Shown: positions 28,319 through 38,897, counted from the stretch's first letter. The stretch is DNA of 64,000 nucleotides from Arachidicoccus sp. (GCA_028283605.1 JAPWKH010000033.1:62001-126000); one strand, 5' to 3'. The notes: generated by a model not told the origin, from the sequence alone. Numbers and translations: made by a program.

Positions 28319-29962
28319 TTATACTTTTTCGTTTTTCAATTGCTCAATATAATAGGAGGGAGTAACTCCTGTTATCTTTTTAAATACTGACATGAACACC
28401 TGGCGCGAAGAAAAGCCGCATTCTTCAGCCAAATGGCTGATCTTATACTCGCGATACACCGGATCTTCATACAGCTTACGCAGGATATGGCCGATCTTTA
28501 ATCCGTTGATATAGTTGCTGAATGTCTTTCCCTTATGTACTTTTATCAACTCTGAAAGATAGGTCTGATTAGTGCCCATATAGTGGGCGAGTGAGGTGAG
28601 GCTTATATCATGTTTTAGATACCGGTCTGTATTTTCAAACTTTTCCAATTTGGATAGTAATTTGGCAACTGTTTCATCGGCTATGCTGGAAGATAACAGC
28701 ATGTGTGTTTTTTTTATATCCTGTTCTTCGGCAATCATTTCGTGGGCTGCAATGGCTACCTGTTTTTCAACTGTATTTTTTTTGTATTTTTCCGTTTTCA
28801 GGGTTTCAAGAAAGTGTTCGTGTTTTTTACGAAGCATTTTGTTGTTTCTGCGCCACAACATGAATATTATCAACAGGATTACCAACATCGCTATACCGGC
28901 GATGCCGGCGATTTGCTGTAGTCTCAGAACAGCGCTATGTTCAATCCGGGATACCATCTGTTTTACCGTTTTGTCAGTCTCGTCCATTTCCTGGCTTTGT
29001 AGGCTGTCGTTAAGCGCAGAGAGCAGATGCATGTATTTTAAAGACTGATCTTTCTTATTTTCCGCTTCGTATGCCTGCGAGAGTGTTTTGTAAATCACGG
29101 TCCTTTTATAAGGCGACGGATATATGCTCTCCACCTGCATAGCTTTCATGCCGTATTCAATGGCGCTGTCCAATTTTTTTCTGGATAGATAAAACCTGCT
29201 TACGCTGTTATACAAATCTATTTCCCTTGTTTTGGATATTTTATCCTTATGCGCCTCGTTGATTTTCAACGCCGCAAAAAAATAATTCGCTGCAAGGTCA
29301 GGATCGGGCGGGTTGACGATATACGTATAATCCAAGCCTATGGAATATTGCATAGCGATAATCACTCCATATTTTAAGTCATTCGATATAGACAGGCTTT
29401 TTTCGTTGATGAGCTCGGCTTCTTTAAGACCCAATGTGTCATAATAAAGTATGGAGTCGGCATGGGTTAGTGACCGATCGAAATAATTTGTAAGATTTTG
29501 GTACGATTTTGCCAGCAAATAGTGCCGTATATCATCGTCTTTTATTTTTTTCGCAAATCGTATTGCTAAATGGAATTCTTTATAAGCGTTATTTACATCC
29601 CCAAAGCTGCTATAAGCCAATCCCAACAATCTATGAAGATTAACGATATTTTTTTCATTGATTGCCTCAGGTGTATATTTTCTGATTTCATTGCCCAACT
29701 CTATGACTTTCCCGTAAGTGCCATAGGTCATGTCATATTCCATAAGCGCAATACCTGCATCTTCTATTCCCTGCTTATAATCCATTTTTTTGGACTGGTT
29801 ATATAAATAGCCTAGTCTAGTTGCGGCGTTTGTGGTAATCTCTTTAGGGTTCTTATCGGTTCCTGTTATTGCATTTATTTGTGTTTGGAGCGAATTTATG
29901 TTTTGAGAAAAGCCAAAAAGAAAACCTGTTAACGACAAAACAAGCATAAACATACTTCTCAT
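28319..29962 (-). CDS. TPR sensor with membrane anchor and AraC-type DNA-binding domain
   Basis: 547 residues: a signal sequence (MRSMFMLVLSLTGFLFGFSQ), TPR-like helical repeats in the periplasm (about 40-335), one membrane helix (about 345-365; IAGIAGIAMLVILLIIFMLW), a basic cytoplasmic coiled region, and an AraC-family HTH (about 435-547) with DISLTSLAHYMGTNQTYLSEL and ISHLAEECGFSSRQVFMSVFKKITG. Single-chain membrane regulators of this type are frequent in Flavobacteriia and Chitinophagaceae. The signal and targets are unknown; no neighbour is clearly its target, though the divergent T9SS gene at 31174 is 1.2 kb away. Confidence 0.88.
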   Translation of the reverse strand: MRSMFMLVLSLTGFLFGFSQNINSLQTQINAITGTDKNPKEITTNAATRLGYLYNQSKKMDYKQGIEDAGIALMEYDMTYGTYGKVIELGNEIRKYTPEAINEKNIVNLHRLLGLAYSSFGDVNNAYKEFHLAIRFAKKIKDDDIRHYLLAKSYQNLTNYFDRSLTHADSILYYDTLGLKEAELINEKSLSISNDLKYGVIIAMQYSIGLDYTYIVNPPDPDLAANYFFAALKINEAHKDKISKTREIDLYNSVSRFYLSRKKLDSAIEYGMKAMQVESIYPSPYKRTVIYKTLSQAYEAENKKDQSLKYMHLLSALNDSLQSQEMDETDKTVKQMVSRIEHSAVLRLQQIAGIAGIAMLVILLIIFMLWRRNNKMLRKKHEHFLETLKTEKYKKNTVEKQVAIAAHEMIAEEQDIKKTHMLLSSSIADETVAKLLSKLEKFENTDRYLKHDISLTSLAHYMGTNQTYLSELIKVHKGKTFSNYINGLKIGHILRKLYEDPVYREYKISHLAEECGFSSRQVFMSVFKKITGVTPSYYIEQLKNEKV

Positions 29963-30439
29963 AAAAAGAGGTGATTCTGAATTATAGGGATTAGGGGTCT
30001 GACATAACGGGACTAAAATTAGTCATTGAATATCAGATTATGCCCATAAAGATAACAGTATATGAATTAATTTTTAAATTCATTGCAAAATTTTATTATA
30101 TAATTAATTAATAATCATATAATTATGAAATAAATTATAATATATTATATATGTATGCCAGTATCCATTACTTATATTAAATCTGAGACAGAATAATAAA
30201 CTATAATTCGAAAAGGCAACAGTACATGTATTTATTTTTAAATTTATTCCATATTATAATTTTATAATTTATTGATTATTAACTAATTATCAATTATATA
30301 ATATTTATTTTGTTTATGTATATGTTGGTAAAAATCAGTTTCAAATGTCTATATAAATTTAAAAATTTATAACAGCCTCAGTTTTTTAATCTTAACTTAA
30401 ATGGTAATATTGGATTCTTGAAACAATTTATCATGTAGT

Positions 30440-30600
30440 TTAACCTTAAAACAACTAATAGCGGGGTTGTTTTAGAATAGGTATATATGTTTTTTCTTTA
30501 TAACAGCAACAATACTATTTTCTGACAAGATAGACTCGTTGGTTATAAGGGTTTAATAGAGTAAACCAATGCCCTGCATATCTATGCGGGGCATATTTTC
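30440..30600 (+). ncRNA. Candidate small RNA with three stem-loops
   Basis: Three successive stems appear in otherwise unstructured AT-rich DNA: AAAACAAC/GTTGTTTT (30448-30455 with 30466-30473), GGTTTA/TAAACC (30550-30555 with 30562-30567) and a strong 11-bp stem with one G-T pair, ATGCCCTGCAT/ATGCGGGGCAT (30569-30579 with 30584-30594), followed by ATTTTC. The last looks like an intrinsic terminator but no protein gene precedes it within 500 bp on the plus strand. Boundaries and strand are inferred. Confidence 0.35.
30569..30600 (+). terminator. Orphan intrinsic-terminator-like hairpin
   Basis: An 11-bp stem with a 4-nt ATCT loop and a short T-run. Its GC content is far above the flanks. It may end the candidate small RNA described above. 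Confidence 0.45.
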
Positions 30601-31017
30601 TTGTGAAAAGAATACAAAAATAAACATATAGAATTCCAAAAATTTAATTCCTATCGGCCAAAACTAAAAAACACATGTTGGATGGGAACAATTTAGCCAA
30701 AAAATACTTTATGATGGAATAAATTTTGAAATTATTTCATTTCTATAATTGATTTATATTAATTAATCATATGATAATCAATTTCATATAATGGTAAATT
30801 ATTAAATTAAATCAATTAAATATTTGATATTCTTTTCTGTTAAGAATGGAGCTATAAATATAATATTTACGACATCATTCGTTTTTTTATACCCTAATGC
30901 CCCGATACTTTTACATTTTCATGCCTTTGGCTTTTTTTCAAGTTTTTATTCTTTTGATTATTCTAATCCGGTCAATTTATTAGATGCTTAGCCTATAACT
31001 ACATTCAATCAATCAAC

Positions 31018-31149
31018 ATGAAAACACTATTTCGTATCGCTTCAGAAGAACTACTCCGGTTTATTTCTTTGTTTACCCTGAGCGACGATTGCTATCATGT
31101 AATTCACGACCGGATAAAATTTATACTCTCTTACTCATGGTTTCAATGA
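31018..31149 (+). CDS. Small hypothetical protein (43 residues)
   Basis: An ATG-started frame of 43 codons (MKTLFRIASEELLRF ... KFILSYSWFQ) ends 24 bp before the T9SS gene. It could be a short leader peptide, a remnant, or chance; no known family is recognised. Composition is less AT-rich than the DNA upstream. Confidence 0.25.
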   Translation: MKTLFRIASEELLRFISLFTLSDDCYHVIHDRIKFILSYSWFQ

Positions 31150-31173
31150 TTTATATTAAAAACTTTTAAATTA

Positions 31174-33351
31174 ATGATTATGAAAAAAAAATCTATTCTT
31201 AAATTTTTAATCGCTTCATTTAGTTTTGCAGCTATACCGTTGTCTTTAATGGCCCAGTATCAAAAAATGAATTTCGCTACCTCTTATGTAAGTGGATCAA
31301 ATGTTTCAAATGGAACGAACGCTATAGGCTTTAACCCTACAAATAGTGGCGCATTTACCACAGGCCCTGCTACGTTTGCCGGGGGCGGATTATTCAGTGG
31401 AAGCGCGGATGTTGCTACCTACACCTTTGGAGAAGAATCCGAAACTACACATGATACGATTTACCTGAAGGTTCAGTCCGCGGCGCTCATCGGCGATATA
31501 TCGCTGACAAATATCACTATCCAGCCTTTGGATGGTGGAGCGAATGCAGGGAATGCAGGGCATCCCATTCTTTATTCTTATCCCAGCGTTACCAACAGCG
31601 GATTAAGCGATGGCAGAATGCTGATGTATGTGGCAACCGCAAAATTCGACGGTGTTAAAATCACCTACAATGCACCTGCCGCTTATGGGCCATCATTGAG
31701 CTTGTATGAGACTTTTTTCAAAAGCCAGGGTAAACCATGGCCACAAGATTGTGACAGGCCCTTTGAGAGCATTCATAATATCAGCGGCATTACGGCGGCA
31801 AATTTTACCAATCCCTATGATATTATGGATAACGGCTCAGACTATCTGTCAACCTATAGTGCTATGTCCTATGTTTTAGGAAGTATTGGTGCAACTTTTA
31901 CTCAGGAAATATACTTTCCTTCTCCCGGTTCCGGTTCGGATGAGATAAGGTTGCAAGCAGGTGTTCCTGCTAATTTACTGAGCGCTTTACTTTCATATGG
32001 TGGGGATATTGCGGATAATGTAACTGTTCAACCTTATCTTAATGATTCCGCAACGAAATCGGCTGCCACACTTAGTAATATTATTAGTGTTCAATTTGGG
32101 CCTTTGACCACGTTAATCAATCTCATTAGCGGTAATAATATAAAACCAATATATTATAAACCCGGGGTGCCTTTCAATAAAGTGGTAATCAAATGGAGTA
32201 TTCCGGTTGCAATAGGTACTCTTAACCAGTTTGCATTTTACGATATTCGACGAGTTGCAGAAACACCCAAAATTTCAACAGCGGATTCACAGGCAGTGTG
32301 TATCAATACAACCGGATTACAATTGAGTGCAGGATCTGTGACCGGAGAGCCTAATCTTACTTTTCAATGGTATGCAAAAAATCCAAATGGAAGTGTAGAT
32401 TCTACACCTATAGCAACAGGAAATACATTTACAATACCTGATTCTTATTTAACAACTGCCGGACACAAGGTTTTTTATGTAGCTGCAGTACGCTCCGTTT
32501 GCGGTTCAGTAATATCTGATGCAGATTCTGCAATAGTTCAGGTATATGCAAAGCCGGTCTTTACAAACAGCGCTTTGCCAAATGGAATTGTTGGGACTGC
32601 CTATACCACTTCCAACATTTCAACGGACAGTGCCGCAACCTATACTTTGAGCAACTTGCCTCCCGGATTGAGTTTTAATGCTTCATCAAATACCATTAGC
32701 GGAACTCCGACCGTAGCCGGAACTTATACTGTGGCCGCAACTGCAACTGCAACCAATGGTGCGCATTGTCCTATAACGACTTATTATGATGTTGTGATCA
32801 AGCCGGCCAACTCACTACCAGTAACGATAACTGATTTTTCAGGAAACGCCGTGAATGGGACTGTATCGCTTCATTGGGATAGTAAAACTGAAATTAACAA
32901 TAAAGGATTTGAGTTGCTGAGGGGTATGGATGGCAAATTATTCTCACATTTGGCATATATAGCAAGCCAGGCCGTAAATGGTAACAGTACATCACCTTTA
33001 TCCTATAAATATACCGATGTAGCTGCTCTAAACGGAGCGAATTATTATCAATTAAAACAGATTGATCTTGCCGGAACGTCTGTAACTGTTCAAACCATTT
33101 CAATTTTAGTTTCCGGTGTCGCTTCAGGATTGAAAGTTTATCCTAATCCCACCTCTGCGGACATTAATATACAAGGAGCTGAAGCAGGATCAACCTATTC
33201 AATTGTAAGTGATGGCGGAAACACGGTGGTTCCGGCAAACCTATTGACAAGCTCAAAAATTAGTGTAGCCGCTCTTCCTGCAGGTATATACATCTTGAAA
33301 ATAACCGGAAAAGATAATAAAATAAGTACGATTAAGTTTATTAAAAAATAA
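31174..33351 (+). CDS. Secreted Ig-domain protein with T9SS sorting domain
   Basis: 725 residues; signal peptide about 1-28 (KFLIASFSFAAIPLSLMAQ; a second ATG lies two codons in). The N-terminal roughly 360 residues are of unknown type. An Ig-like segment follows (about 370-455; FQWYAKNPNGSV) and then a putative Ig/cadherin-like He_PIG repeat (about 470-545; LPPGLSFNASSNTISGTP). The C-terminus has VYPNPTSADINIQG ... GIYILKITGKDNKISTIKF, a T9SS type-A sorting signal. It is therefore surface-exposed or released. Function unknown; adhesion or polymer binding is plausible. A strong terminator follows. Confidence 0.88.
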   Translation: MIMKKKSILKFLIASFSFAAIPLSLMAQYQKMNFATSYVSGSNVSNGTNAIGFNPTNSGAFTTGPATFAGGGLFSGSADVATYTFGEESETTHDTIYLKVQSAALIGDISLTNITIQPLDGGANAGNAGHPILYSYPSVTNSGLSDGRMLMYVATAKFDGVKITYNAPAAYGPSLSLYETFFKSQGKPWPQDCDRPFESIHNISGITAANFTNPYDIMDNGSDYLSTYSAMSYVLGSIGATFTQEIYFPSPGSGSDEIRLQAGVPANLLSALLSYGGDIADNVTVQPYLNDSATKSAATLSNIISVQFGPLTTLINLISGNNIKPIYYKPGVPFNKVVIKWSIPVAIGTLNQFAFYDIRRVAETPKISTADSQAVCINTTGLQLSAGSVTGEPNLTFQWYAKNPNGSVDSTPIATGNTFTIPDSYLTTAGHKVFYVAAVRSVCGSVISDADSAIVQVYAKPVFTNSALPNGIVGTAYTTSNISTDSAATYTLSNLPPGLSFNASSNTISGTPTVAGTYTVAATATATNGAHCPITTYYDVVIKPANSLPVTITDFSGNAVNGTVSLHWDSKTEINNKGFELLRGMDGKLFSHLAYIASQAVNGNSTSPLSYKYTDVAALNGANYYQLKQIDLAGTSVTVQTISILVSGVASGLKVYPNPTSADINIQGAEAGSTYSIVSDGGNTVVPANLLTSSKISVAALPAGIYILKITGKDNKISTIKFIKK

Positions 33352-33381
33352 TCACGGTATTCCACCATTATTACAAAAGGG

Positions 33382-33410
33382 AGCTGTCCTGAAAAGGGCG
33401 GCTTTTTTTA
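33382..33410 (+). terminator. Intrinsic terminator after the T9SS gene
   Basis: AGCTGTCC pairs with GGGCGGCT (two G-T pairs) around a 6-nt loop, directly followed by seven Ts. It starts about 30 bp after the stop codon. Confidence 0.8.
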
Positions 33411-33441
33411 TTTGGGGTAGGTGATTCGATTTCTTAAAAGA

Positions 33442-33527
33442 CAATATGCCGTCAGAAAGTTTTTTCAAGACTTTAAAACACCATTGGTTTAATAAGATAT
33501 GGATGTACTGGAATTCTGCCCATACAG
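33442..33527 (+). pseudogene. Transposase OrfB scrap left of the IS3 element
   Basis: MPSESFFKTLKHHWFNK resembles the NAVAESFFKTLK block around the catalytic Glu of IS3-family OrfB. It lies outside the left terminal repeat of the decayed IS3 copy, so it comes from another element. Only about 30 codons are recognisable. Confidence 0.4.
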
Positions 33528-33575
33528 TAGCCATTAAATTTGTCAGATTTAAAGAAGCCTTAAATTTGATATACT

Positions 33576-33851
33576 ATGTAAAAAAGAGAATTTAATGAAA
33601 GGTTCAAACGTATGGCGATAGAACTGCCAGCAGCCAAAGTCAGTGTAAAAGCAGCAGTCGAAGAATTGGGTATAAATGCTGATTTGTTGAGTAAATGGCG
33701 GGGAATCTTTAAAAATCAAGACAGTGTTTCCCAGAAGATAGAATAGCTCAGCGAGGAGCAACAACAGATCCGTAAATTACAAAGACAATTAAAGGAGTTA
33801 GAGGGGGAATATACCATCCTAAAAATGGCGGTATCCATCTTTGCCAAATAA
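33576..33851 (+). pseudogene. IS3-family OrfA (two nonsense codons)
   Basis: From ATG at 33576 the frame reads M-stop-KREFNERFKRMAIELPAAK, then VSVKAAVEELGINADLLSKW, a TAG at 33744-33746, then a leucine-zipper-like end to the TAA at 33849-33851. The helix-turn-helix of IS3 OrfA is clear. Codon 2 has become TAA. Confidence 0.8.
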
Positions 33852-34736
33852 AGCGCAGCCGTTATGAGTTTATAACAAGTCATAGACAAACATTTAGCGT
33901 GGTGAAGATGTGTAAAGTTTTACAGGTAAGCAAAAGCTGTTATTACAAATGGCTGCTCAGTCCACAAAGTATCAGGAGGTCAAGGCAATTATCCATGAAA
34001 GAAAAGATAAACAAGATATATGAAGATAGCCGCAGGCGCTATGGCAGCCCAGGTATCGCAGCGCAATTGCACAATGAAGAGATTGTTATTACCAACAAAA
34101 CAGTAGCTAAATATATGCATCAAATGGGGTTGCGATCCATCCGTTGGCAAGAAATATTGCCACACCACCACCGATAGCGATCATGGTTATGCTATTAGTG
34201 AAAATATCCTTTGTCGTGATTTTACCGCCCAAACTATAGGACATAAATGGGTGGGTGGTTTAACCTATATAAAAACAGCAGAAGGATGGCTGTATCTGAC
34301 AATTGTAATGGATTTGGCAGGCCATAAGATTATAGGCTGAGAATGGGTCAAACTATGCCGGCAAATGAAACGAGCATAGCTGCTTTAAGAATGGCTTTTC
34401 AAAACAGGAAAATAGAAAAGCAAGCCTTGTTGTTTCATTCAGGCAGAGGCATACAATATGCCTGCAATGCGTTTAGGGAATTGATAAAAACAAAGCAAAT
34501 AACCCAAAGTATGAGCCGTAAGGGAAACTGTTGGGATAATGCTGTGGCAGAATCATTTTTCAAAACATTGAAAACAGAATTGGGTTTATCAGCATACTTT
34601 TGCAAATATCGGAGTTGCTAAGTTGGCTATATTTGAATACATAGAAGTTTGGTACAATAAGCAAAGATTAAATTCTGCCATCGGATACAGAACACCTTGT
34701 CAAATGGAACAATTATTAAACAACAAAAAACAATAA
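33852..34736 (+). pseudogene. IS3-family OrfB transposase (multiple frameshifts)
   Basis: The HTH_21 part (VSKSCYYKWLLSP ... EDSRRRYGSPGIAAQL) is in one frame, the first catalytic Asp region (IGHKWVGGLTYIKTAEGWLY) in another, the segment with NRKIEKQALLFHSGRGIQYA and NAVAESFFKTLKTEL in a third, and the end (FEYIEVWYNKQRLNSAIGY) in a fourth. The second catalytic Asp, normally HSDRG, has become Gly (HSGRG). Confidence 0.8.
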
Positions 34737-34782
34737 AATACTGACAGATTTTTAGTCCACTATTAGTGGAGAACTGCAGGAT

Positions 34783-34906
34783 GGGTCTATCCTGTTTTTT
34801 CAGGATGGGTTTGCTGCGGATGATTTCTTTCAGTATCAATTCTCCACCTTCCTCATACAATTTGTGGAATCGGTAGAAACAGTTTCTGTACTGTAAATAT
34901 TTCCTC
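34783..34906 (-). pseudogene. IS481-type transposase N-terminal fragment
   Basis: The minus strand encodes YRNCFYRFHKLYEEGGELI followed by LKEIIRSKPILKKQDRPI, the leucine-rich HTH start of IS481-type transposases (FYRxKELYExGGExALxEISRxKP). No start codon precedes it, and the catalytic domain is absent; the right end of the IS3 relic lies next to it. Confidence 0.5.
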
Positions 34907-34934
34907 TCGGTTTACAAAAAGCATCTTTTTATTA

Positions 34935-37313
34935 TTACCATTTCCAATCCCTTATCTCGGGCATGTCAATACCGTTCTTTGCAATGTAGTGTTTATGTTC
35001 TATAAGCTTATCTTTCATTTCCTGTTTCAGATAAGCGCCTTTATTATCGAGCTTTGGAAGTCTGTCAATCACATCCTGTACCAGATCGAAACGATCGAGC
35101 TGGTTTAAAACAGTCATATCAAACGGTGTTGTAATAGTGCCTTCTTCTTTATAGCCTCTTACATGAATATTGTCGTGATTAGCCCGCCGGTATGTTAATC
35201 GATGAATCAACCACGGATATGCGTGGAATGCAAAAATCACAGGCTTATCTTTAGTAAACAATGCGTCAAAATCCCTGTCGTTTAAGCCGTGCGGATGTTC
35301 CGTATCCGGTTGTAGTTTCATCAGGTCGACTACATTAACGACACGTATTTTCAGGCCGGGAAGTTTTTTTCGCAGAATCGATACAGCTGCTAATGTTTCT
35401 AAGGTAGGCACATCGCCTGCGCAAGCCATTACAACATCGGGTTCCGTGCCTTCGTCGTTGCTTGCCCATGTCCAGATGCCTATGCCTTTTGTGCAATGTA
35501 TAACGGCTTCGTCCATATTAAGCCATTGCGGAGATGGATGTTTGCCCGCCACAACTACATTTACATAATGGCGAGTTCTTAAACAATGATCCATGACGGA
35601 TAACAAGCAATTCGCATCGGGCGGCAAATACACACGTACCACCGATGCTTTTTTATTGACAACATGATCTATAAACCCGGGATCCTGATGGGTGAAGCCG
35701 TTATGGTCCTGCCGCCACACATGTGATGCAAGCAAAATATTCAATGAAGGCAGCTTCTTACGCCAGCTGAGTTCCGATGTAACTTTCAGCCATTTTGCAT
35801 GCTGATTGAACATGCTGTCTATAATATGAATGAACGCTTCATAACAATTGAATAATCCATGCCTCCCGGTTAAAACATAGCCTTCCAGCCAGCCTTCGCA
35901 TTGATGCTCGCTCAGCATTTCCATTACTCGTCCTTCTTTCTTCAGAAATTGATCCGTCTCAAAAGCTTCCGCCTCCCATTGCCTGTTGGTCGCTTCAAAG
36001 ACTGCATCAAGCTTGTTAGACAAAGTTTCATCGGGACCGAAGAGGCGGAAATTTCTTTTGTCAAGATTGGACTTTATAACATCTCTTATAAATTTTCCCA
36101 ATATCAACGTGTCGCCCGGGCCTGTTTCGCTGCGACTTTTTAATTCAAGGGCGTAATTGAAAAAATCAGGCATAATAAGATTTTCAGACAAAGCGCCGCC
36201 GTTGGTCATCGGGTTTGCGCCCATGCGCCGGTCGCCTTTTGGCACAAGCGCTTTTAATTCTGCAATTAATCTTCCTTCTTTATCAAATAATTCTTCGGAT
36301 TTATAACTTCTCAACCAATCTTCCAATTGCTTTAAATGTTCAGGATTTTCCGCAGGATCGGTAATGGGAACCTGATGCGCACGAAATGTACCTTCAACGG
36401 GTAAACCGTTTACGAACTTTGGTCCTGTCCAGCCTTTAGGCGTTTTTAAAATAATCATCGGAAAGATTGCCCTTTCTGCATTACTATTTTCAGCAGCATT
36501 TACTTTTATTGTTTTTATTTCATCAATTACCTTATCAAGTAATTCTGCCATTTTCAGGTGCATATCCGCAGGGTCATCGCCTTCGATAAGATACGGATTC
36601 CAGCCATAGCCTTTAAACAGACCAAGCAGTTCTTCATTACTGATTCGCGCCAACACAGTCGGGTTGGCAATTTTATATCCGTTTAAATGAAGTATGGGTA
36701 ATACTACTCCGTCAGTAACAGGATTGAGAAATTTATTGGAATGCCATGATGTTGCCAATGGTCCTGTTTCTGCTTCGCCATCGCCCACAACACATGCAAC
36801 AAATAAATCAGGATTGTCGAAAGCCGCTCCAAATGCATGACTCAAAGAATAACCCAGCTCACCGCCTTCGTGCATGGAACCCGGGCATTCGGGAGATACA
36901 TGGCTCGGAATGCCGCCTGGAAATGAGAATTGCGTAAATAATTTTTTCAGCCCTTCTTCGTCTTCGGATATTTCCGGGTATATTTCGCTGTATGTGCCTT
37001 CGAGATATGTGTTGCCTACAAGCGCAGGACCGCCGTGCCCGGGACCGGAAATGTAAATCATATCCAAATCATATTTTTTAATGATGCGGTTGAGATGTAC
37101 ATAAATAAAATTCTGTCCCGGTGTAGTGCCCCAATGACCCAGCAGCATTTTTTTTATATGTTGAGGTTTCAACGGTTCGCGAAGCAAAGGATTATCATGG
37201 AGATAAATTTGCCCGACCGATAAATAATTGGCGGCACGCCAATAGGCATTTATTTTTTCCAATAACTCTTGCGATAATTGTTCATCTGCCGGTTTTATAT
37301 TTTGCGTTTCCAT
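34935..37313 (-). CDS. xfp: Phosphoketolase (xylulose-5-P / fructose-6-P)
   Basis: 792 residues, normal length. The N-terminal domain has the thiamine-diphosphate motif [50 protein letters not shown] and the C-terminal HPHGL ... [13 protein letters not shown] block are signatures of the family. It splits xylulose-5-phosphate or fructose-6-phosphate with phosphate into acetyl-phosphate and an aldose phosphate. The acetate kinase gene ends 6 bp upstream, so acetyl-phosphate is turned into acetate and ATP. Substrate preference cannot be told from sequence here. Confidence 0.95.
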   Translation of the reverse strand: METQNIKPADEQLSQELLEKINAYWRAANYLSVGQIYLHDNPLLREPLKPQHIKKMLLGHWGTTPGQNFIYVHLNRIIKKYDLDMIYISGPGHGGPALVGNTYLEGTYSEIYPEISEDEEGLKKLFTQFSFPGGIPSHVSPECPGSMHEGGELGYSLSHAFGAAFDNPDLFVACVVGDGEAETGPLATSWHSNKFLNPVTDGVVLPILHLNGYKIANPTVLARISNEELLGLFKGYGWNPYLIEGDDPADMHLKMAELLDKVIDEIKTIKVNAAENSNAERAIFPMIILKTPKGWTGPKFVNGLPVEGTFRAHQVPITDPAENPEHLKQLEDWLRSYKSEELFDKEGRLIAELKALVPKGDRRMGANPMTNGGALSENLIMPDFFNYALELKSRSETGPGDTLILGKFIRDVIKSNLDKRNFRLFGPDETLSNKLDAVFEATNRQWEAEAFETDQFLKKEGRVMEMLSEHQCEGWLEGYVLTGRHGLFNCYEAFIHIIDSMFNQHAKWLKVTSELSWRKKLPSLNILLASHVWRQDHNGFTHQDPGFIDHVVNKKASVVRVYLPPDANCLLSVMDHCLRTRHYVNVVVAGKHPSPQWLNMDEAVIHCTKGIGIWTWASNDEGTEPDVVMACAGDVPTLETLAAVSILRKKLPGLKIRVVNVVDLMKLQPDTEHPHGLNDRDFDALFTKDKPVIFAFHAYPWLIHRLTYRRANHDNIHVRGYKEEGTITTPFDMTVLNQLDRFDLVQDVIDRLPKLDNKGAYLKQEMKDKLIEHKHYIAKNGIDMPEIRDWKW

Positions 37314-37319
37314 TTGAAA

Positions 37320-38507
37320 TTATTTAGGTAAATGTTTACTGTATAAATGCCATGTGGTCTCCGCTATCATCAGTTCTTCATTCGTAGGAATGACAAAAAC
37401 TTTTACTTTGCTTTCGGATGAAGATATTTCCTTTTCGTTTGCTGCGTTCTTCTTTTTATCAATCACAACGCCCGCATACTGCAAGCCTTGGCAGATGCGA
37501 ATCCTTATCTGCGGCGCATTTTCACCGATGCCGCCGGCGAAAACAAGTGTGTCCAGACCGCCCAGCGCTGCGGTATAAGCGCCGATATACTTTTTTATCT
37601 GGTAACAAAAAATATTGATTGCAAGTGCCGCGTGCCCATTGTTCTGCTCATGCAACAATAGCACCTGCATATCGGAACTAAGCCCGGATATGCCGAGCAA
37701 CCCGGATTTGTGATTAATAATGTCGTTGAAAGCTTTTGTATCCGGTTGCTTCTGCAAAAGAAATCGTGCAATTCCGGGATCAATATCCCCGCTACGAGTG
37801 CTCATGACAATTCCACCGGCAGGTGTAAAACCCATGCTTGTATCAATACATCTTCCATCTTTTATAGCTGCCAGACTTGCGCCGTTTCCCAGATGTGCCA
37901 TAATAATGCGGCCTTTTGCCTGCTTCGCATTCATACGTTTAAGCTCCTGTAATAAATAGCTGTACGAAATACCGTGAAAGCCGTAACGGCGAATGCCTTC
38001 TTTATCATATTTTTTTGGGATGGCAAATGTTTTTGCAACGTCCGGAATGGTGTGGTGAAAAGCCGTATCAAAGCATACTATCTGGGGCAGTTGCGGATAT
38101 TGTGCTTTTAATATTTTAATAATAGAGATTTGAGCCGGGAGATGGTCGGGATCATATTCTATAAGGGTGGTTAACTCATTTAGGAGTTTGCCTGTAATTA
38201 TGACGGCCTTTGTATGTTTCATGCCGAATACTATCCGGTGGCCGATAGCGTGTACTTTACCAAACCATTCTTGCTTGCCAAGCCACCCGGTCAGATTTTT
38301 TATTACGGTATCAAAATCCGAAGCATGCAAATCAACTTTCTTCTCTGTATTTCCTTGCTTAATGATTAAAATTACATTCGCAGTGCCTATCTGTTCCGCT
38401 TTGCCGGACAATTGCAGCAGCAGTCCTTCTTTTGTATTTTCATATAAAGATATTTTAATGCTTGACGAACCGGAATTAAGCGTAAGTATATATCGATGAT
38501 TATTCAT
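37320..38507 (-). CDS. ackA: Acetate kinase
   Basis: 395 residues. LTLNSGSSSIKISLYE at the start, RYGFHGISYSYLLQEL, GRIIMAHLGNGASLAAIKDG and the end block LVFAGGIGENAPQIRI are the ASKHA-fold signatures of acetate kinases. It makes ATP from acetyl-phosphate. The gene lies directly before phosphoketolase in one operon; no phosphotransacetylase is next to it, which points to acetyl-phosphate supply by phosphoketolase. Confidence 0.95.
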   Translation of the reverse strand: MNNHRYILTLNSGSSSIKISLYENTKEGLLLQLSGKAEQIGTANVILIIKQGNTEKKVDLHASDFDTVIKNLTGWLGKQEWFGKVHAIGHRIVFGMKHTKAVIITGKLLNELTTLIEYDPDHLPAQISIIKILKAQYPQLPQIVCFDTAFHHTIPDVAKTFAIPKKYDKEGIRRYGFHGISYSYLLQELKRMNAKQAKGRIIMAHLGNGASLAAIKDGRCIDTSMGFTPAGGIVMSTRSGDIDPGIARFLLQKQPDTKAFNDIINHKSGLLGISGLSSDMQVLLLHEQNNGHAALAINIFCYQIKKYIGAYTAALGGLDTLVFAGGIGENAPQIRIRICQGLQYAGVVIDKKKNAANEKEISSSESKVKVFVIPTNEELMIAETTWHLYSKHLPK

Positions 38508-38522
38508 TAAAATTATGTATTA

Positions 38523-38897
38523 TCAAAAGACGCTGGCTAAGAAACGATAAAATGAATGTTTATTTTCCAAAAATATTTTTTCTGCCATGTGTACCCTTTC
38601 TCTTAACAGGAACTGAATATCGACTGTCTCCAAATCGTCAAACGTTGAATTATCTTTTATATCTTTTACCAGTCTTTCTTTCTGCAGGGTTGTATCGTTT
38701 CCCAAAATATCTAGCGATTCTTTCTGGATAATGAATACATTTTGAAAATGTTCCGTAACTGCTAATATTTCCAGCTTGGTATTCTTATTGATTACTTCTT
38801 TCAGCCTTTCTTCAAAGATAGCCGTTTCCTGCAAATAAAATTCGATGGATTCGCCCCAGTATATTAATTCATGGTTATAAAATTCTTCAGTGGACAT
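38523..38897 (-). CDS. Small helical hypothetical protein in the phosphoketolase operon
   Basis: With the ATG at 38897 the protein has 124 residues, is acidic and almost wholly helical (FYLQETAIFEERLKEVINKN ... FLLRERVHMAEKIFLENKH). The longer frame back to 38975 would overlap the usp gene, so the shorter start is chosen. No family is recognised. Its place between UspA and acetate kinase suggests a role in the same stress or low-oxygen response. Confidence 0.6.
   Translation of the reverse strand: MSTEEFYNHELIYWGESIEFYLQETAIFEERLKEVINKNTKLEILAVTEHFQNVFIIQKESLDILGNDTTLQKERLVKDIKDNSTFDDLETVDIQFLLRERVHMAEKIFLENKHSFYRFLASVF

Larger units (their letters stand above)
29963..31017. other. AT-rich stretch without protein genes
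   Basis: More than 1 kb of very AT-rich DNA with no credible coding frame. The only structured part is 30448-30600, described separately as a possible small RNA. Confidence 0.6.
33528..34759 (+). mobile_element. Decayed IS3-family insertion sequence
   Basis: Left end TAGCCATTAAATTTGTCAG (33528-33546) and the inverted right end (34741-34759) match at 13 of 19 positions. Between them lie OrfA and OrfB relics of IS3 type. Size (about 1.23 kb) fits the family. No matching 3-4 bp target duplication is seen, and both reading frames are broken, so the copy is immobile. Confidence 0.75.
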
